From NCBI RefSeq assembly GCF_000230675.1, contig NZ_AGIK01000001.1:372001-436000 (forward strand): DNA of 64,000 nucleotides. The letters are read 5' to 3'. The notes beneath the pieces were generated by a model that saw only the letters and a list, made by a program, of their open reading frames with translations, made no database searches and was not told the origin of the DNA. A program made the translations under genes and the position numbers. Shown here piece by piece: positions 61,130 to 64,000 of this stretch (position 1 is the stretch's first letter; each line of letters begins with the position of its first letter). The stretch is from Synechococcus sp. WH 8016. Lineage in GTDB: Bacteria > Cyanobacteriota > Cyanobacteriia > PCC-6307 > Cyanobiaceae.

Positions 61130-63034
61130 ATGGCGGTGATGGACGAACAGGGTCAAATTCAGATCCACACCGAGAATATTTTCCCGATCATCAAAAAGGC
61201 GGTTTACTCCGGCCATGAGGTGTTTTTGCGCGAGCTTGTCAGCAACGGCGTTGATGCGATCAGCAAACGGCGAATGGCAGCAATGGCAGGGGATTGCAGC
61301 GAGGGGGATGATGGCGCGATAAAAATTCATGTAGACCGTGAGGCCAAAACCTTGACCATTTCCGATAACGGAATTGGTATGACGGCAGATGAGGTGAAGC
61401 GCTATATCAACCAAGTTGCTTTTTCAAGCGCTGAAGATTTTCTAGAGAAATACAAGCAGGAAGATGATGCGATCATTGGTCACTTTGGCTTGGGTTTTTA
61501 CTCGAGCTTTATGGTGGCAGAGCGGGTTGAACTGCTTACGAAGTCTGCAAAGCCTGACCAAGAAGCCGTGCGTTGGTCTTGCGACGGTTCTCCTAATTTT
61601 AATTTGACCGCAGCTGAACGATCCGACGCTGGAACTGATGTCATCCTCCATCTCATGGAGGATGAAATGGAATATATAGAGCCAGCCAGAATAAAAACGC
61701 TGATTAATACGTACTGCGACTTTATGTCAGTACCAGTACAGCTTGAAGGAGAAACGATTAATAAAATGGTGGCACCTTGGCGTAAAAGTGCTCGGGAGCT
61801 TTCTGATCAAGATTATATTGACCTTTATAATTACCTTTATCCATTCCAGGGTGACCCCTTGCTGTGGGTTCATCTAAATACCGATTATCCATACAATTTG
61901 CAGGGCATCCTATTTTTTCCCAAGCTAACCGGTAGAGCTGACTGGGAGAAGGGAGAAATTAAGCTTTACTGCAACCAAGTGTTTGTTAGCGATTCCATCA
62001 AAGAGGTGGTTCCTCGTTACCTTCTTCCGCTAAGGGGTGTTATTGACTCTCCCGACATTCCTTTAAATGTGAGCAGAAGTGCTCTGCAGACCGATCGTCG
62101 CGTTCGTTCCATTGGTAATTTTGTTGCCAAAAAGGTTTCTGATCGACTGCGCAGCCTTAAAAAAGACGATCCGCAGGCCTATGCAGAAGCTTGGGAGTCA
62201 TTAGCACCGTTTGTAAAAATTGGAGCGATGGAAGATGATAAGTTTGCTGATCAGGTAGAAGAACTGGTGATGTTCGCTACCAGTACCTCCGCTTCTTCAA
62301 GCGAACATTGCGACCCCATTAAAGGGAATGAACGCAACTTCACCACCCTTGAGGGTTATCGCGGAAGGTTGCCTGCCGATGAGAAAATCATTTTATATTG
62401 TACTGACGAAGTCTCACAATCAGCAGCATTGAACTTATGGACTTCGCAGGATCGTGAGGTGTTGTTCGCAGATACAATCATTGATAGTCAGTTTATTCCA
62501 TGGCTTGAATCTCGTCATGAAGAATTAAAATTCCAGCGCGTTGATGCTGAGTTGGATTCATCCCTTAAAGAGGATACGCCAGAGCTGAGTGATGGAGATG
62601 GAGAAACGAAAAGTGAAAGCTTGAGGAAATTAATCAAAGATGCCCTTGATAACGATAAAGTTACGATCCAGGTTCAAGCTCTTAAATCTGGGTCTGAAGG
62701 GCCTGCCGCTTTGATTTTGCTTCCTGAGCAAATGCGCCGCATGAACGACATTGGTGCGCTCATGGATCAGCGGTTACCGGGATTGCCCGACTATCACGTT
62801 CTGCTCGTCAATCAAAAACATCCCCTTGTTGAAGGCTTACTTAAACTTCAATCAGGCGGTGTCATTGTTGGCGATGCCGGTCAATCGCCTAGCGAAATGC
62901 TTGCCCGTGATCTGGCCCAACACTTGTACGAAACAGCCAAGCTGTCTGTAGGAGGACTTGATCCGAAAGAGCTTGCAAATTTCCAAACCAAAAATTTGCA
63001 GCTGATGTCCCGTCTGATGGAGCGAGGTTTCTAA
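61130..63034 (+). CDS. htpG: Hsp90-family chaperone HtpG
   Basis: ATP-dependent chaperone, 634 residues. GHKL ATPase signatures in the N-terminal domain: ELVSNGVDAISKRRM (usual ELVSNAVDA; here G replaces A), ISDNGIGMTADE and IGHFGLGFYSSFMV. The middle domain (about 220-480) and C-terminal dimerisation domain follow. The ATG at 61130 (MAVMDEQGQIQIHTENIFPI) is taken as start; ATG 61139 is an alternative. In cyanobacteria HtpG supports phycobilisome and stress function, known from Synechococcus elongatus. Confidence 0.95.
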   Translation: MAVMDEQGQIQIHTENIFPIIKKAVYSGHEVFLRELVSNGVDAISKRRMAAMAGDCSEGDDGAIKIHVDREAKTLTISDNGIGMTADEVKRYINQVAFSSAEDFLEKYKQEDDAIIGHFGLGFYSSFMVAERVELLTKSAKPDQEAVRWSCDGSPNFNLTAAERSDAGTDVILHLMEDEMEYIEPARIKTLINTYCDFMSVPVQLEGETINKMVAPWRKSARELSDQDYIDLYNYLYPFQGDPLLWVHLNTDYPYNLQGILFFPKLTGRADWEKGEIKLYCNQVFVSDSIKEVVPRYLLPLRGVIDSPDIPLNVSRSALQTDRRVRSIGNFVAKKVSDRLRSLKKDDPQAYAEAWESLAPFVKIGAMEDDKFADQVEELVMFATSTSASSSEHCDPIKGNERNFTTLEGYRGRLPADEKIILYCTDEVSQSAALNLWTSQDREVLFADTIIDSQFIPWLESRHEELKFQRVDAELDSSLKEDTPELSDGDGETKSESLRKLIKDALDNDKVTIQVQALKSGSEGPAALILLPEQMRRMNDIGALMDQRLPGLPDYHVLLVNQKHPLVEGLLKLQSGGVIVGDAGQSPSEMLARDLAQHLYETAKLSVGGLDPKELANFQTKNLQLMSRLMERGF

Positions 63035-63095
63035 GCAGACACTTTGCTAAAGTATCCATTCGGCCATTGGCCATCGCTTTCTCAAGGACGCCGTT

Positions 63096-63332
63096 ATGTC
63101 ACGGGTGTGTCAGCTCACAGGTACTCGCGCCAACAACGGCATGGCTGTGAGCCACTCGCATATACGCACCAAAAAGCTGCAACAGGCAAACCTGCAGCAG
63201 CGTCGTCTCTGGTGGGCAGAGGGCAAACGTTGGATCAACCTGCGTATCACCACCAGAGCTCTTAAGACCATCCAGAAAAAAGGTTTGGGTGCCTACGCCC
63301 GCTCCCTGGGAATCAACCTCGCAAAACTCTGA
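63096..63332 (+). CDS. rpmB: 50S ribosomal protein bL28
   Basis: Large-subunit protein, 78 residues. The family start [20 protein letters not shown] and the rest ([35 protein letters not shown]) are a full match. One of the usual zinc-binding Cys positions is kept (C5), without a CxxC partner, so this is the non-zinc form. It is 61 bases downstream of htpG. Confidence 0.97.
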   Translation: MSRVCQLTGTRANNGMAVSHSHIRTKKLQQANLQQRRLWWAEGKRWINLRITTRALKTIQKKGLGAYARSLGINLAKL

Positions 63333-63366
63333 ATCTCTCTAGAATTCGGTCACTGACACCGGTTTC

Positions 63367-63918
63367 ATGAATAGACGATCCCTCCTCCAGACTGCAGTTC
63401 TGGGGGCAGGGGTTTTTTTATTGGCTCCCGGCCGAGTCAGTGCATTGGGCGGTCAAGCTCCTGAGATCGGAATCAAAGCTCCCGATTTTGATCTTCCTGG
63501 TTTCAGCAGTGTTCATCCAGAGCAAACGCGTTGGAGTTTGACCAACCTCCAAGGACGTTGGTTGGTGGTTTACTTCTATCCAAGGGATTTCACTTCTGGT
63601 TGCACCATCGAAGCTCATGGCTTTCAGGATGCGTTGCCTGCCTTTCAAAAGAAAGGGGCAGAGGTGGTTGCGATCAGTGCTGACTCCGTCAGCGATCACG
63701 AGTCGTTTTGTAGCTCTGAGGAGTTGAAATTTCCGTTGCTCTCCGATCCAGATGGCCTCGTGAGCAAAGCCTATGGGTCGTGGATGGCCCCATACTCGAT
63801 GAGGCATACGTTTCTCATTGATCCTGAGTCTGTTCTTCGAGCTGTATGGACAGGAGTCCGTCCCGTCGGTCATGCCAAGGAGGTGCTAACGCGTCTCAAT
63901 GAGTTACAGACTGGTTGA
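63367..63918 (+). CDS. PrxQ/Bcp-type peroxiredoxin with export signal
   Basis: Peroxide-reducing enzyme, 183 residues. An N-terminal basic NRRS and hydrophobic run LLQTAVLGAGVFLLAPG, ending near ALG, look like a signal peptide, so lumenal or periplasmic action is inferred. The peroxidatic cysteine is C79 in FYPRDFTSGCTIEAHGF. The PrxQ resolving cysteine five residues later is absent (H84); a second Cys is C115 (ESFCSSEELKF). The later part SDPDGLVSKAYGSW is standard. Confidence 0.9.
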   Translation: MNRRSLLQTAVLGAGVFLLAPGRVSALGGQAPEIGIKAPDFDLPGFSSVHPEQTRWSLTNLQGRWLVVYFYPRDFTSGCTIEAHGFQDALPAFQKKGAEVVAISADSVSDHESFCSSEELKFPLLSDPDGLVSKAYGSWMAPYSMRHTFLIDPESVLRAVWTGVRPVGHAKEVLTRLNELQTG

Positions 63919-63986
63919 GTTATCTGTGCGTGTTAGAGATGGAGGGTTGACCATGGCTCTATAGAGCCAAAAACGAGAGGTGAAGC

Positions 63987-64000
63987 ATGGCGGTCACAAA
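63987..64000 (+). CDS. start of an unidentified gene (cut by right edge)
   Basis: ATGGCGGTCACAAA, with AGAGG about 8 bases before the ATG, is a plausible gene start (MAVTN or MAVTK). Only four codons are visible, so nothing can be said about the product. A nearby ATG at 63953 reads only three codons and stops (MAL). Confidence 0.4.

Noticed and set aside
63953-63964. ATG with good context near the right edge
   Set aside because: It reads M-A-L and stops; the start at 63987 is preferred.
1-64000. CRISPR arrays, insertion sequences, prophage, rRNA genes
   Set aside because: I found no regular 24-37 base repeats with spacers, no transposase, integrase or phage structural gene, and no rRNA sequence.

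Overview
The window looks like chromosomal DNA of a marine unicellular picocyanobacterium of the Synechococcus type. Pointers are an allophycocyanin core gene (apcD) and a phycobilisome linker-type gene, a cyanobacterial Hfq, HemJ, a Ycf35/DUF1257 protein, several families I know mainly from cyanobacteria (DUF3370, DUF3110, DUF1995, DUF4330), B12-dependent MetH with a large CobN-type chelatase, and very dense packing with short antisense overlaps at gene ends. I see no insertion sequence, integrase, prophage, rRNA operon or CRISPR array. The strain assignment is inference.

Layout. 1-7 kb holds translation and RNA genes: an RNase II/R-family nuclease, rpsR, rpmG, pheT and rlmD. ApcD follows with a clear terminator, then about 0.76 kb without convincing genes that carries an imperfect GTCTT/GACT repeat. 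8.3-15.8 kb holds a ribbon-helix-helix plus J-domain protein, a secreted DUF3370 protein, a group-3 sigma factor, an Ap4A phosphorylase-like protein, a SpoIID-domain protein, a short-chain dehydrogenase and small conserved-looking proteins. 15.8-24.3 kb is metH, ilvE and cobN. 24.2-29.8 kb is a leftward run: an unknown protein, a PHP phosphoesterase, hemJ, a photolyase-related protein, a small secreted protein and uvrC.

29.8-41.6 kb holds coaD, a DivIVA-like coiled-coil protein, a PBP4-type carboxypeptidase, DUF4330, DUF1995, a cysteine desulfurase, a dapF with an unusual tail, hfq, leuS, pgi and a lysozyme-fold-like protein. 41.6-50.9 kb holds an amidase, an M61 peptidase, ycf35, purN, argC, ribBA, a cyclophilin, mtnP, murQ and a DUF3110 protein. 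50.9-56.7 kb is a dnaK paralogue with its J-domain partner, then pstC-pstA-pstB without pstS. 56.7-58.2 kb is the AT-rich island of the window: the linker-like gene, about 520 bp of intergenic DNA with a 28-bp tandem repeat, and tRNA-Ser(GGA). 58.2 kb to the end holds a 2Fe-2S ferredoxin, an inositol monophosphatase-family protein, hisZ, a small Fe-S ferredoxin, htpG, rpmB and a PrxQ-like peroxiredoxin.

Most genes are core housekeeping genes. Themes that recur are cell-wall growth and recycling (SpoIID, PBP4, amidase, MurQ, DapF), chaperones (two J proteins, DnaK, HtpG, cyclophilin), and methionine/B12 metabolism (MetH, CobN, MtnP). I found no complete new system. The items most worth a second look are the apcD-downstream repeat region, the RHH-J fusion, the orphan linker, the photolyase-family protein lacking expected Fe-S cysteines, and the cysteine-bearing tail on DapF.
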